64,000 nucleotides of DNA from Latrodectus hesperus (Eukaryota; Arthropoda; Arachnida; Araneae; Theridiidae). The notes beneath the pieces were generated by a model. It made no database searches. It was not told the DNA's origin and saw nothing but the letters and a program-made list of their open reading frames with translations. The stretch is taken from positions 20,028,822 to 20,092,821 of the forward strand of contig CM075860.1 of NCBI GenBank assembly GCA_037975125.1, written 5' to 3'. Of the stretch, positions 17,013 through 28,432 are shown piece by piece (the stretch's first letter is position 1; the number at the start of each line of letters is the position of its first letter). The translations under genes were made by a program, and so were the position numbers.

Positions 17013-18563
17013 TCACATTTTATTCATCACAAACTTTTCAACCAAATGTTTGAACGATTCTTCCGACATCAAGTCTGTGTGATGCAAAACGTGTAACACA
17101 TCTTTTTCCACAACCAAGTCTCCATCAATTAGACGACCGAGATAGTCCACGTGTAAACCTTGTAAATTGTACACGCTTTTCGAATATCCGTATCCAGGTT
17201 CCCAAATTTTTCCAGTCTTTTTCAAAGCTTCATTGGCCGTGATGGCGTGTGCTACAAACTCGATTGGATTCAAGCCTTTCCAAAAACTACTGGCCACGTC
17301 TATTCCGCTTTGCCAACCAACTCGTGCAAACATTTGGTACAAATGTTCAATGGATCCTTTCGCTCCCGAAATGACTTGAGTGATCAAGCATTCTTCTTGT
17401 TTCTCAAGAGCGACACGTTCAAATTGTTCCGGTTCTATCTCGGACAAGCGAATCATTTCTTTTAACGTGAGAGCAAAACATCTTTTCGTTTGAAACGCAT
17501 CAAGATAAAAAGTTCTCAATCGATCAAAACAACGGAACGATTCTTCGGATCCGTACAAATCATAAATGACGCGCATGGTCTTGGTTAAATCTCGACATTT
17601 GTACGGCAAGAAATCGATCTCATCATAAAACAAGGAGAATGCTGCCAACATGTCTTGACTCGGTGATAGTTTGATTCCCATGACAAAACAACCCATTTGC
17701 ATCTGTGGATTCAGAAGCGTAGCACATTCCGCTTGTGATTGAACGTTGGGCACCATGTACACGTTACACTCGTCTCCATCGAAATCAGCGTTCATGGCTT
17801 GAACGATTTCCAGTGGAATACCAAAGCAATCGTGCGACCATGCTTGAACTCGAAGACCAACAAAATTTCCTGGTTGTAAAGATGGCATACGGTTCAAAAT
17901 AATCCATTTGTCATTCAGTCCGAACATTTTCACAAAACGATCTGGAATTTTGATCTCGTTTGGACGTAAACTTGCATCGGGTACGATCATTCCTCTCATG
18001 GATAACGTGCATCTTTTTCCAAAAGCGACTTGTCTGATCAACGTAGCTTTACCACAAGATCTTCGTTGCAAGCTTCCATAATTTAAAGGCGCTTCTTGAA
18101 TTTGCTTGTAGAACAAATCCACTTTACTGGTCGGCAAAATATTACTTGTTCGACTTGTCACTGGAAGACGACTGACAAATTTCATGACTTTCTCGTAAAC
18201 GAGTGTTGAAGCCACTTGCCAATAAATTGGATCCGGAACAATCAAAAATTCTTGGTTTGATTCGATTTTAGCGTTCTTCATCATACGTTTCAACTGAGGC
18301 AAGACAAATTCGAAATCTGGTGTCGGAATGGCAATTGACTGGACTGAATAATTGGTTGTTCGACCATCGTAATAAAATGAATCACAGCACGTTGTCCAAG
18401 CCGCTTCTGTAAATTCAAGATTTTTGTGACAATTCAAACATTTGGTTGCAAACTCGTGTCGTTTTCTCCAAGCTTTCAAAATAGCAATGAATTCGGATGG
18501 TTTCTTTTTTAATGGATACGATTCCAATTGCAAAAGAGACAAGGAATACTTTTCAACAGCCAT
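17013..18563 (-). CDS. LEF-9-like RNA polymerase large-subunit homologue
   Basis: 516 aa, intact. It would be the catalytic beta'-type subunit of a viral DNA-directed RNA polymerase for late genes. NADFDGDECN at residues 258-267 supplies the three metal-binding Asp (260, 262, 264). Just before it are NRMPSLQPGNFVGLR and a segment ending FGKRC-x-LSMRGMIVPDASL, in the order of cellular RPB1. CLNC at 42-45 and CC at 59-60 may form an N-terminal zinc site. The length equals that of baculovirus LEF-9, far below the >1400 aa of cellular, poxvirus or asfarvirus RPB1, hence the name. A split RPB1 from another virus group is the alternative. GGATAAAGC directly precedes the ATG. Confidence 0.75.
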   Translation of the reverse strand: MAVEKYSLSLLQLESYPLKKKPSEFIAILKAWRKRHEFATKCLNCHKNLEFTEAAWTTCCDSFYYDGRTTNYSVQSIAIPTPDFEFVLPQLKRMMKNAKIESNQEFLIVPDPIYWQVASTLVYEKVMKFVSRLPVTSRTSNILPTSKVDLFYKQIQEAPLNYGSLQRRSCGKATLIRQVAFGKRCTLSMRGMIVPDASLRPNEIKIPDRFVKMFGLNDKWIILNRMPSLQPGNFVGLRVQAWSHDCFGIPLEIVQAMNADFDGDECNVYMVPNVQSQAECATLLNPQMQMGCFVMGIKLSPSQDMLAAFSLFYDEIDFLPYKCRDLTKTMRVIYDLYGSEESFRCFDRLRTFYLDAFQTKRCFALTLKEMIRLSEIEPEQFERVALEKQEECLITQVISGAKGSIEHLYQMFARVGWQSGIDVASSFWKGLNPIEFVAHAITANEALKKTGKIWEPGYGYSKSVYNLQGLHVDYLGRLIDGDLVVEKDVLHVLHHTDLMSEESFKHLVEKFVMNKM

Positions 18564-18675
18564 GCTTTATCCTAAAACGCGTCGTGGTGATGAGTACTAT
18601 CCAGGTAGAGGCTTTTCTCGTAATCCTTTAACAAAGGACCAAGTGTACGCCCGTGATCGCTCAGATTTCTCTTAA
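18562..18675 (+). CDS. Short basic ORF at the right viral border
   Basis: 37 codons with a hydrophilic, Arg- and Tyr-containing product (MLYPKTRRGDEYYPGRGF). Its ATG overlaps the LEF-9-like ATG on the opposite strand (CATG). It stops six bases before the junction with retroelement fragment C, so it may be the 5' end of a truncated gene or chance. No TATA or TAAAG is visible on its strand. Confidence 0.25.
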   Translation: MLYPKTRRGDEYYPGRGFSRNPLTKDQVYARDRSDFS

Positions 18676-18680
18676 TCAGC

Positions 18681-19897
18681 TGGTTTTCGCTCAGCACGAC
18701 TCTTAATCTTTAAAAACGAAGAACTATAAGAGTCGGAGCTTGAAACATTAGCAAAAGTTTCACCAAGGACATTAGCGATTTCTTGAGGTGAAGTGAATAA
18801 AGCAGCTCTGGACTTCAAAATGGGAATAGAAAATTCCTGATAAATCCCATTAGCCGTTTCACTTTCCTCCATAACTGCTTACAAGGTGTTGAAGATGTTA
18901 TTGAAGAGATATAGTTAGACCAAGATTCCTTCTGACTTCGACGACGGGCTCTGCGAGCTAATGCTTTTGCTCTCTTAAAGGCGATAAGATTCTCCGTTGT
19001 AGGGTACCTCCGAAATATCCCCCATAACCTCCGTTGTTTCTTATAGGTGGTTTGACACTCAATATTCCACCATGGTTTGCGATGCTGATGTAATTTAGAG
19101 GAACTTTTGGGAATTGATGCTTCTGCAGCTGTAATAATTGCTTCAGTGACTTTATATACTGCGTCATCAATACTCTCTATCATAACCATTAAATCCGTAA
19201 TAACTGCTAATTGAGTAAATAATGCCCAATCTGCTCGACAGTACACGTAAGTAGGTGCAAGTTGTTGCACACTACTACCTCCAATCTGAGAGATGACATG
19301 AGGAAAATGATCGCTGTTATGCAGATCATTTCCTACAACTAAATTTAACATTGGCAGAAGTACTGGAGAACAAATGGCAAGATCGAGAGTATGAAACGTT
19401 CTTGTGGGTTCATGAAAATACGTTTTCTCGTCGGTATTAAGCAGACAGAGACAGTTATTAGAAATGAACTGCTCTATCTGACGTCCGCGAGAATTAGTGT
19501 CATTACTTCCCCACAAGGAATTATGACCATTAAAGTCACCAAGCAACAAAATTGGTATTGGTAGCTGATCAAGTAAAGCATCGAGTTATTCTTGGCGGAT
19601 GACATCATGTGGTGGTAAATACAAGCTGCAAACTGTTAGTAAACACGTTGTGTGCATTCGTACAGCTACAGCCTGTAAGTGTGTATTTAAAGGATAGGCA
19701 GTGCTGGGAAAGTTATTGGATGTAAATATGCATACTCCTCCAGACACTGCACTATCGTTACCACAGTCTTTTCTAAAACATTTATACCCACGCATGGAGA
19801 TATGGTTTGCAGACCTCAGGAAAGTTTCCTGAAAGGCAATACATGCAGGGCTATAAGCTGATGTTATAGATTTGATGTCATCAAAATGTGAGGGCAA
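18681..19897 (-). pseudogene. Truncated ORF2 endonuclease domain (copy C)
   Basis: The frame from 19897 encodes the APE-type endonuclease (MPSHFDDIKS..., AFQETFLRS). A TAA replaces a Glu codon at about 19586, just before the GDFN motif. It resumes as LLGDFNGHNSLWG and SDHFPHVIS, then drifts into another frame and ends at the viral junction. There is no RT. Dead. Confidence 0.85.
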
Positions 19898-19933
19898 ACC
19901 ATGACAGTTCCAAGAAATGTAAGGAGATTATGT

Positions 19934-21067
19934 TTAAGATTGAAAAGCTCCGTTCCCGGAGCTGAAGTGCATGTCATCTGACATCTCCTCGAGCGATAGA
20001 TCATCGTCCGAGGGATGTAAGGAAACAGTGTCAGAATCCAGGGATGAGGCTTTAAGGGTGGATATAGAGGGCCTAGAATTGCCCTCCTTTGCAGATCTTA
20101 GTTGAAAAGCCTTTAAGGCTTTAGATCTTGCCGTCGGAGCTTTTCTAAGGGGAGTAGTTGAGGAGGCAGATTTTGGCTTTTTCTCAGATGTAATGGGTAA
20201 TTTAGCAATGGGGAGTGAGAGAGCATCTGTTTGTGTACTTGCCGCTCTAGTGACTTTAGCAGTAACAGTCGCATAGCTAATACCTACTTGAGGTGTTCGA
20301 GCTGTAACAACCCGTCTCGCCTCAGGATAGGAACAATTATTCTTAACTTTGGTGGTAGTGATCTCTTTCTCCAATATCCAGATTGGACAACTTCTAGCGT
20401 AGGAGGGGTGGTCACCCTTACAGTTGACACACCTCTCCTTTGCAGATCAAGATGAACTGTCGTGGCCAACTGCTGCGCAGCGAGCGCAAGTCAGTTTGCC
20501 CCTGCATGCCGCTTTGGAGTGTCCAAATCTCTGGCACTGGAAACAACGCAAAGGATTTGGAATGAATGGCCTAACGGATAGATGCATATACGCAGCTTTG
20601 ATATGCTGCGGTAGGTCTGGCGTCGCAAATGTCAGTATGAGATGTTTTGTGTAAATTACATTTCCATCTCGTCTGACAGTAATGCGTTTTACAGCGTAGA
20701 CCTTTTGCTCTTTTAGATTTTCTAAAATTTCGTCCGTAGGCGTGTTAAGCAAATCCTTAGCGGATATCACACCACGTGAAAAGTTAAGATTTGTATGAGG
20801 GCAGACGGATACCTCAAGGTTAGCAAGTTTACTCATGTTGCTTATCAGACTTGATTGCTTGTCTGATGTGACTTCTATCATCAAGTCACCAGAACGTAAT
20901 TTTCGCATGCTCTTCACTTCTCCTATTGATCCGATAATTGCTTTATGAATGAGGAAAGGGGATACAGAGTCAAAAGTACCCTCTTTCCATTTCACCACAT
21001 AGTATTTTGCCTTTAAAATAGAGAACATATGCTCCCGTGGGAGAGTTGAAAAATTGATAGTTTCCAT
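19934..21067 (-). pseudogene. ORF1 of copy C, one nonsense mutation
   Basis: Same Gag-like protein as copy A, starting METINFSTLPREHM at 21067. A TGA near 20446 replaces the first Cys of the third CCHC knuckle region, splitting the frame into an N-terminal part with two knuckles (to 20447) and a C-terminal Lys/Ser-rich part (19934-20374). Otherwise collinear with intact copies, so recently lost. Confidence 0.85.
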
Positions 21068-21601
21068 ATGTAAGAATGGAAAATTCGGGACCTGACGACA
21101 CCACCCACCACCGAGTCCAACAAGGGGATGCAGACCAGCAGCACCAGTGCTAGCCAGGTCCTATACGCTCACAGTACATCCCTGAAGTGGCCTCCACCCT
21201 TAACGAGTCACCCAGTAGATGTACCGATCGCTTGATCCATAAAGCCGATTGATGTGCTGAGGACCACAACACACCTCCCGTTTACCTGAAGCAGAGGCCA
21301 AAGTAATGTGTTGGTCTCTGGGGGCCTCAATTACCAGGACCCTCCTTTCCAGGGACACGGGTCTCCACGCACGGCAAACACGTGGGTGATTTAGTCCTCA
21401 AGAGTAGCTAATAGCAACAGAGCGGCGGAAGCTACTCAAGAGGAGCCCTCAACCTCTTAAGAGGCAACCACACTGAGGGAGAAGAGGAAGAAAAAACAGA
21501 AGAATAGAGTAGAGAGGAAAATAAAGAAGAGGACAGATCACTAGGGTACCTCGGAATTGTGGCTACCGTGTTTACCTAAAGAAGGTAAACCCCCTGAGGG
21601 G

Positions 21602-22057
21602 CGGTGGCTTCAGGAATGTTCCCTGGTTAGCCATACATGCGGGGTTGTAGCGAGAAAAGATGTATTTAATGTCATCAATTTAAGGGTGAAATCCACAATT
21701 CTATGAAACGAAGGAAGATATTAACGGAATATAACCTAACCCTAACCGTTGTCACTGTTCCTCACTGATACCTCAAACATTAAATCTTCATATGAAGGAT
21801 GCAGTTTGACAGTGTCTGCATCCAAAAACAGAAGAGTTTTCCTGTTGTTAAGAAAGGCTTTCGAGGGCCTTCCTTAGCAATTTTTAATTTTCTAGCTTTT
21901 AAGGATTTTGATTTTGTCAAAGTTGATTTGCCGTTTACTGGTGTGGTTACTTCTAATGATTTTTTTTTTTGGGGAGAAAGCTAACGGAAGAAACAGACTA
22001 TGATTTTGTTTGGGTGCTGCACAAAAGGGTTATTTTCTTTGCTATAGTTCCATAACT
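21602..22057 (-). mobile_element. Decayed relative of the family, right part at 27697-27895
   Basis: Bases 21606-21750 match the ORF2 start (CTTCAGGAATG...CATGCGGGGTTGTAG) and 21750-22057 match the ORF1 end, with many indels. The same old copy continues at 27697-27895 (ORF1 middle, TCAGTTATGCGACC on its own strand). Copy D is inserted between the two parts, so this is the older host element. No function remains. Confidence 0.65.
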
Positions 22058-22334
22058 AACAAAAGGAGCGGGTTGGTTGGTTGGTTGGGTTTTATGGCGC
22101 AAGGTCCAAAAATGGAAATGCTGCGCCAAAAATAAAGTTTATAAGCATATATTTAATTAAATTTTTTATTTTATTTTATTTACATTATTTATTTATTTTT
22201 TTTTAAAAAAACCCAAGCAACATTAAAACTTTAAAAAACAAAAATCAGTGTATATATTTTACATTAAAATCCAATTATAAAATATAAAATGAAAATCAAA
22301 AATATATATATTTTTAAAATTTAGAAAACACAAA

Positions 22335-25300
22335 TTAAATATTATGTAAAAAACCTATTGCCCTCAAAAAGGCAAATAGGTTCCTGTGGGGTGATTCCCC
22401 AAGTAAATCATGTAATGTTAAAATATCACAGTTAAAAAAGTGTAAACGATATTGGTTAAAATATGAACATGAAATTAAAATATGATAAACAGTGAATGGT
22501 TCATCACACGTTTCACACCAAGGATTTAATTCGTTTAGAAACAAATGTCTATGTGTGAAACGTGTGTGTCCGATACGAAGGCGGGTTAATCTTACATCAG
22601 CACTTCGTATCGGTAAAACTGTTAATAAGGTGATGTATGGAAATATGGCATGCAATTTATTACTGACCTGCATGTTCCATGACTCCTGCCAAAGAGAATG
22701 GATTAATATTTTAACATTTTTTCTCACGTCAGACAAAGGAACTGATGGAAGACACGGGCCAGATGCAGATTTAGCAGCTGCATCAGCCCTTTCATTACCA
22801 TCGAGACCTACATGACTTGGGATCCAGCAGAAAATAATGTCATATCCCTTGCCAGCAAGGGAATCTAATGCTCGGAAAATTCTAGACACAACAGGATGAC
22901 AGTCAAAACTGCTGTTCCGCAAAGCTTCCAACACACTCAAACTGTCAGTGTACACACAGTATTTAGAGGTATCAGTTGTATTCATCTGCTGAAGTGCTTG
23001 ATAAATGGCAGGTGCTTCAGCAGAGAAGATGGAACAGGACGGATGGAGGCTGTAGCTAAGAGTTTTATTCTCAACAACTACAGCACAACCAACATGTCCT
23101 GCAGATTTAGATCCATCGGTGAAAACCGGTGTATACGTGGTATACTGACAGCGATGTGAGGCATATAGCTGCTGGAAAACAGTAGTTGCTGTGTCTGATT
23201 TTCTATAACGAGCAAAAGCATTAATGATTTGAATCTGTGGATCATACCAAGGTGGATGTAGAAGAAAGTCCGTTTTGTCAAAACGGACATCACATAGGTC
23301 TGAATATAATAAGTTGGACTTTGTCCGAGTGAGAAAAGGTGGAATGCTGTATGAACGTGCGTCATACAGCCTTATAAGTGCAGGTGTAGTAGTCATGGAA
23401 CGTAATGGATGATGAGGGTTAGACATGATTTTTGCATAATAACTGAGAGACAGCTGCATTCGTCTCAGGTCTAAAGGCAGTTGTTGACATATTGCATATA
23501 GACTCTGGACGGGTGATGTGCGGAATGCGCCTGAACAAATTCTCAAAGCAGAGTGATGTATTGTATCCAATCTGCGTAAAACGGAAGACCTAGCAGATCC
23601 ATACACAGAACACCCATAGTCAATACGAGATAAAATTAATGACTGGTAGACACGAAGTAGTGCAGTGCGATCAGCACCCCAAGATGTATTAGAGAGCACC
23701 TTGAGGATATTAAGCGATCGCTCGCACTTCTTCCGCAAATGAAGAACATGCGGAAGAAAATTTAACTTTCGGTCAAATGTTATACCCAAAAATTTTATCT
23801 CGTTGACAACAGGGATAGGTGTACTATTTATATAGATAGTAGGATCATTATGTAGGCTGGTCTTCTTGCAGAAATGGACACAATTACTCTTGCTAGGAGA
23901 CAAAGTGTGGCCATTCTCAGCACACCATGCAGCAAGTTTGTTGACGGTTGTTTGTAGTTGTCTCTCAATTAAACGCATGTTAGAACCCTCACATGATATT
24001 TGCAGGTCATCAACATAAAGTGTGCCATAAACAGGAGGTGAAATTTGATGAAGAATGCAACTGATGTATAGGTTAAAAAGTGTGACACTTAAAATAGAGC
24101 CTTGGGGTACACCCTCGGCTTGAATAAAAGTATTGGACATAACTGAACCAATACGAACTTTAAAACCACGGGAGCATAAAAAATTTTCTATAAATATTGG
24201 CAAATTACCCCTAAAGCCAAAATCATACATCCTACGGAGAATTCCATAACGCCAAGTACGGTCATAAGCCTTCTCTATGTCGAAGAAAATGGAAACGAGA
24301 TGATTCCTCCGCACAAAGGCATTGCGAATCTGCGTTTCCAGGTATGTAATATTATCAAGAGTGGACCTTCCATTACGGAAGCCACTCTGATTGATGTGGA
24401 TACATTTATTTGTTTCTAAGACATAGATGAGACGGGCATTGACCATACGTTCGAGAGTCTTACATAAGCAACTCGTCAGAGCAATTGGTCGATAACTTGA
24501 AGGAACAGAAGGATCCTTATTTGCCTTAAGGATCGGAATCACTATTGCTTCGCTCCAAAGTGATGGAAATTGGTTTTCAGTCCAGATCCTATTAAACAAA
24601 AGCAGCAAGTTCAACAGGGAATCTGGACTTACATGGCGAAGCATTTGATAGCTGATTCCATTTGGTCCTGGGCTAGTATCATGGGCCTGCTGTACTGCTC
24701 TCTTCAATTCCAACATCCGAAATTCACAGTTGTAAGGCAAAGCTTGTCCATGGTTGAAACGAATTGGTGTTCGCTCAGCACGACTCTTTGTCCTTAAGAA
24801 CGAAGGACTATAAGAGTCGTTGCTTGAGACGCTAGCAAAGGTTTCACCAAGGACGTTAGCGATGTCCTTAGGAGAAGAGTGCACAGCAGCTCCGGATTTT
24901 AGAATAGGAATAGAGAATTCCCTATACATTCCATTGGCTGCTTTCACTCTTCTCCACAACTGTTTACTGGATGTGGAAGAAGTTATTGATGATACATAGC
25001 GGGACCAAGATTCCTTCTGACTTCAACGACGAGCTCTGCGAGCTAATGCTTTTGCTCTCTTATAGGCGATAAGATTCTCCGTTGTGGGGTATCTTCTGAA
25101 GAGCCCCCATAACTTCCTCTGTTTCTTATAGGTGTTTTGACATTCATTATTCCACCAAGGTTTGCAACGCCTGTGTGGTATAGAGGAACACTTTGGTATT
25201 GATGCATCAGCTGCATTTATAATTGTTTCAGTGACTTTAGATACGGCATTATCAATATCATCGATCATAACCATTTCATTATCAACAACTGCCAATTGTG

Positions 25301-25982
25301 TAAATAACGTCCAATCTGCCCGACTCTACACGTAAGTAGGTAAGCGTTGTCTTACACTAATACCTCCAGTCTGGGAGATGACGAGAGGAAAATGATCGCT
25401 GTTATGCAGATCATTTCCAACATATAAATTTAACAATGGCAGAAGAGATGGAGAACAGATGGCCAGATCGAGAGAATGAAACGTTCTTGTGGGTACATGG
25501 AAATAAGTCTTCTCGTCGGTATTAAGCAGACAGAGACTATTATCTGAAATAAACCGCTCTATCTGCCTACCGCGAGAATTTGTATCATCACTTCCCCACA
25601 AAGAACTATGGCCGTTAAAGTCACCTAACAACAGAAATGGTGTTGGCAGCTGATCTACTAATGCATCGAGTTCCTCTTGGCGGATGACATCGTGTGGTGG
25701 CAAATATAAACTACAGACTGTCAACAAGCATGAAGTATGAATTCTTATAGCAACAGCCTGTAGAGTAGTATTCAATGGATGGGCAGTGCTGGGAAAAGTA
25801 TTAGATGTTAATATACAAACACCTCCAGACACTGCACCATCATCACCACAGTCCTTTCTAAAGCTTTGAAACCCACGCATGGAAAAGTAATTGCTAGACT
25901 TCAGGAATGTTTCCTGAAGTGCAACACATGCGGGGTTGTTGGCTGAAATTATAGACTTGATGTCATCATAATGAAAACGCAA
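22335..25982 (-). pseudogene. ORF2 of copy D, two nonsense codons
   Basis: The whole length (1215 codons) aligns in one frame with copy A, from the endonuclease start at 25982 to the terminal knuckle. A TAG replaces Tyr near 25326 (end of the endonuclease). A TGA replaces Arg near 25022, at a site where copy A has CGA, as expected from methyl-CpG decay. RT (YVDD) and RNase H are otherwise intact. Only two changes separate it from activity, so it is a young copy. Confidence 0.9.
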
Positions 25983-26011
25983 ACAATGGCAGTTCCAAGA
26001 AACAAAGGAAG

Positions 26012-27184
26012 TTATTGTTGAATTTGAAAAGCTCCTTTCCCGGAGCTGGAAGGCATGTCATCTGACATCTCCTCGAGCGATAGATCATCGTCCCAGGGAT
26101 GTAATGAAACAGCGTCAGCCTCCAGGGTTAAGGCTTTACGGGTGGATATTGAGGGCCTAATATTGCCCTCTTTAGCAGATTTTAGTTTTAAAGCCTTTAC
26201 GGCTTTAGATTTAGCAATCGGAGCTTTTCTACGAATAGTCGATGTGGATGTTGATTTTGGCTTTTGTACAGATGTAGGGGGTAATTTAACAATCGGGAGT
26301 GAGAGAGCATCCGTTTGTGTACTAGTCGTTCTGGTGACTTTTGCGGCGACAGTTGCATAGCTAACTCCAACTTGAGGTGTTCGAGCTGTAACAGCCCGTC
26401 TCGCCTCCGGATATGAACAGTTATTTTTAACTTTCGTGGTTGTGATCTCCTTTTCCAGTATCCAGATAGGACAACTCCTAGCGTAGGAGGGGTGGTCACC
26501 CTTACAGTTGACACACCTCTCCTTTGCAGTACAAGACGAAATGTCGTGGCCAACTGCTGCGCAGCGAGCGCAAGTCAGTTTGCCTCTGCATGCCGCTTTA
26601 GAGTGACCAAATCTCTGGCACTGTAAACAACGCAAAGGATTTGGAATAAATGGCCTAACGGAGAGATGCATATACGCAGCATTAATATGCTGCGGTAGGT
26701 CTGGCGTCGCAAATGTCAGGATCAGATGTTTAGTGTTAATAACCTTATCATCTCTCCTGACAGTAATGCGTTTTACAGCGCAGACCTTTTGCTCTTTAAG
26801 ATTTTCTAGTATCTCATCCGTAGGCGTGTTAAGCAAATCCTTGGCGGATATCACACCACGAGAAAATTTAAGGTTTGTATGAGGCGAGACAGACACCTCA
26901 AGGTTAGCTAGCATATTCAAGTTCACAATCTGAGCTGCTTGAATTTTAGAGACAACTTCAACCATTAAATCACCAGAACGCAATTTTCTAGTGCTCTTCA
27001 CTTCACCGACTGTGCCTGTTATAGCTTTTTGGATGAGGAAAGGGGATACTGTATCAAAAGTACCCTCTTTCCTTTTAATTACATAAAACTTTGCATTTAA
27101 TAGTGAAAATGTTTGCTCCCGTGGGAGAATAGAAATATTACTTTCCATATTTAAATTGGAAAATTCGGGACCTGACGTCACCAC
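26012..27184 (-). CDS. ORF1 of copy D, intact
   Basis: 390 aa, Gag-like, with the same three knuckles as copy A; the first reads LRCLQCQRFGH, with Leu where copy A has Phe. The N-terminal domain, Lys-rich linker and acidic tail (WDDDLSLEEMSDDMPSSS) are all present. A start 36 bases downstream (MESNISILPREQT) is equally plausible. It may still be translated, but the copy lacks a working ORF2 of its own. Confidence 0.85.
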   Translation of the reverse strand: MVTSGPEFSNLNMESNISILPREQTFSLLNAKFYVIKRKEGTFDTVSPFLIQKAITGTVGEVKSTRKLRSGDLMVEVVSKIQAAQIVNLNMLANLEVSVSPHTNLKFSRGVISAKDLLNTPTDEILENLKEQKVCAVKRITVRRDDKVINTKHLILTFATPDLPQHINAAYMHLSVRPFIPNPLRCLQCQRFGHSKAACRGKLTCARCAAVGHDISSCTAKERCVNCKGDHPSYARSCPIWILEKEITTTKVKNNCSYPEARRAVTARTPQVGVSYATVAAKVTRTTSTQTDALSLPIVKLPPTSVQKPKSTSTSTIRRKAPIAKSKAVKALKLKSAKEGNIRPSISTRKALTLEADAVSLHPWDDDLSLEEMSDDMPSSSGKGAFQIQQ

Positions 27185-27895
27185 CCACCACCGAGTCCAA
27201 CAAGGGGATGCAGACCAGCTGCACCAGTGCTAGCCAGGTCCTATACGCTCACAGTACATCCCTGAAGTGGCCTCCACCCTTAACGAGTCACCCAGTAGAT
27301 GTACCGATCGCTTGATCCATAAAGCCGATTGATGTGCTGAGGACCACAACACACCTCCCGTTTACCTGAAGCAGAGGCCAAAGCAATTTGTTGGTCTCTG
27401 GAGGCCTCAATTACCAGGATCCTCCTTTCCAGGGACACGGGTCTCCACGCACGGCAAACACGTGGGTGATTTAGTCCTCAAGAGTAGCTAATAGCAACAG
27501 AGCGGCGAAAGCTACTCAAGGGGAGCCCTCAACCTCTTGCGAGGCAACCACACTGAGGGAGAAGAGGAAGAGAAAGCAGAAGAGGGGAGGAGAGAGGAAA
27601 AGAAAGAAGAGGACAGATCACTGGGGTACCTCGGGATTGTGACACTCGTGTTTACCTAAAGAAGGTAAACCCCCTGAGGGGAACAAAAGGAGCGGGAATG
27701 CGGGAACTAACTATATCACAAGCTACTAAATAGGAAACATTTTTTTATTTTGATGGTGACAATTTTATTTTCAGCTGAAGAATGCAGCTGATGCATCAAT
27801 ACCATTTTGGGTAATTTAATAAGGGGAAGTGGAACCGATTCGGTTTGTGTACCAGCTGATTTGGTGCCTTTTTTTGCAGCGGTCGCATAACTGAT

Positions 27896-28432
27896 GGTTG
27901 GTTGGGTTTTATGGCAAAAGGTCCAAATAAGGACAAGCTGCGCCAGAATTTTATTTATTTAATTTTTTTTTCTATTTTTTTTAACCAATCAACTTTTAAA
28001 ATTCCGATAAAAATATAAGTATTATTTATAAGATTAACAAAAATAATAAATAGACAAACACCCAACATATAAAAGAATAAATTATATCTAAAACATCTAA
28101 AATAAAAGGCTAAACTAAATCTGTAAAATGTCAAAAGTATTTATTTTAAATTGTTTGATTTAAAATTATATATAATTTATAAAATCAATGCTTCTTAAAA
28201 ATACAAAAATATTTTGATGCGAAGGTTCGCCCAGCAAATCCCGCATCGTTAAAATATCTGTCTTAAAAAATTTAAAACGATGTTGGTTAAAATCAGAACA
28301 TAAAATTAAAATATGAAACACAGTGTATGGTTCATCACACGTTTCACATCAAGGTTTTAATTCATTTAGGAATAAATTCTTATGAGTGAAACGTGTGTGT
28401 CCAATACGAAGGCGGGTTAATTTAACATCTCA
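27896..28432 (-). mobile_element. 3' fragment of a second subfamily
   Basis: Tail, hairpin variant GGTCCAAATAAGGAC, and the final ORF2 segment. It is almost identical to the 3' end of copy I (47070 onward) and differs from copies A, D and G, so at least two subfamilies are present. It ends at 28432, where an opposite-strand fragment begins. Confidence 0.85.

Larger units (their letters stand above)
18681..21601 (-). mobile_element. 5' portion of a non-LTR copy (C), right border of the viral block
   Basis: It carries the conserved 5' UTR, ORF1 and the endonuclease part of ORF2, and stops in the EN-RT linker near 18681 (SRAER). Its 5' end is intact at 21601 (CCCCTGAGGGG read on the plus strand). 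The missing ~2.1 kb plus fragment B would together make a whole element, but the outer flanks of B and C share no target duplication, so they need not be one copy. Confidence 0.85.
22073..27681 (-). mobile_element. Full-length non-LTR copy D
   Basis: Complete structurally, about 5.6 kb. A 15-bp target duplication AACAAAAGGAGCGGG lies at 22058-22072 and 27682-27696; the final G's may be shared with the tail. ORF1 is open and ORF2 has two nonsense codons. It is inserted in a decayed relative in the same orientation. Confidence 0.93.

Noticed and set aside
17013..18563. RPB1 of a poxvirus, iridovirus or asfarvirus
   Set aside because: Length is one third of those proteins, and the flanks hold a LEF-4-type capping enzyme and unrelated small genes rather than the missing RPB1 parts. 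Not fully excluded.
8445..18675. Maverick/Polinton or adintovirus
   Set aside because: No protein-primed DNA polymerase, integrase, packaging ATPase, protease or long terminal inverted repeats are seen, while polymerase and capping genes are present.
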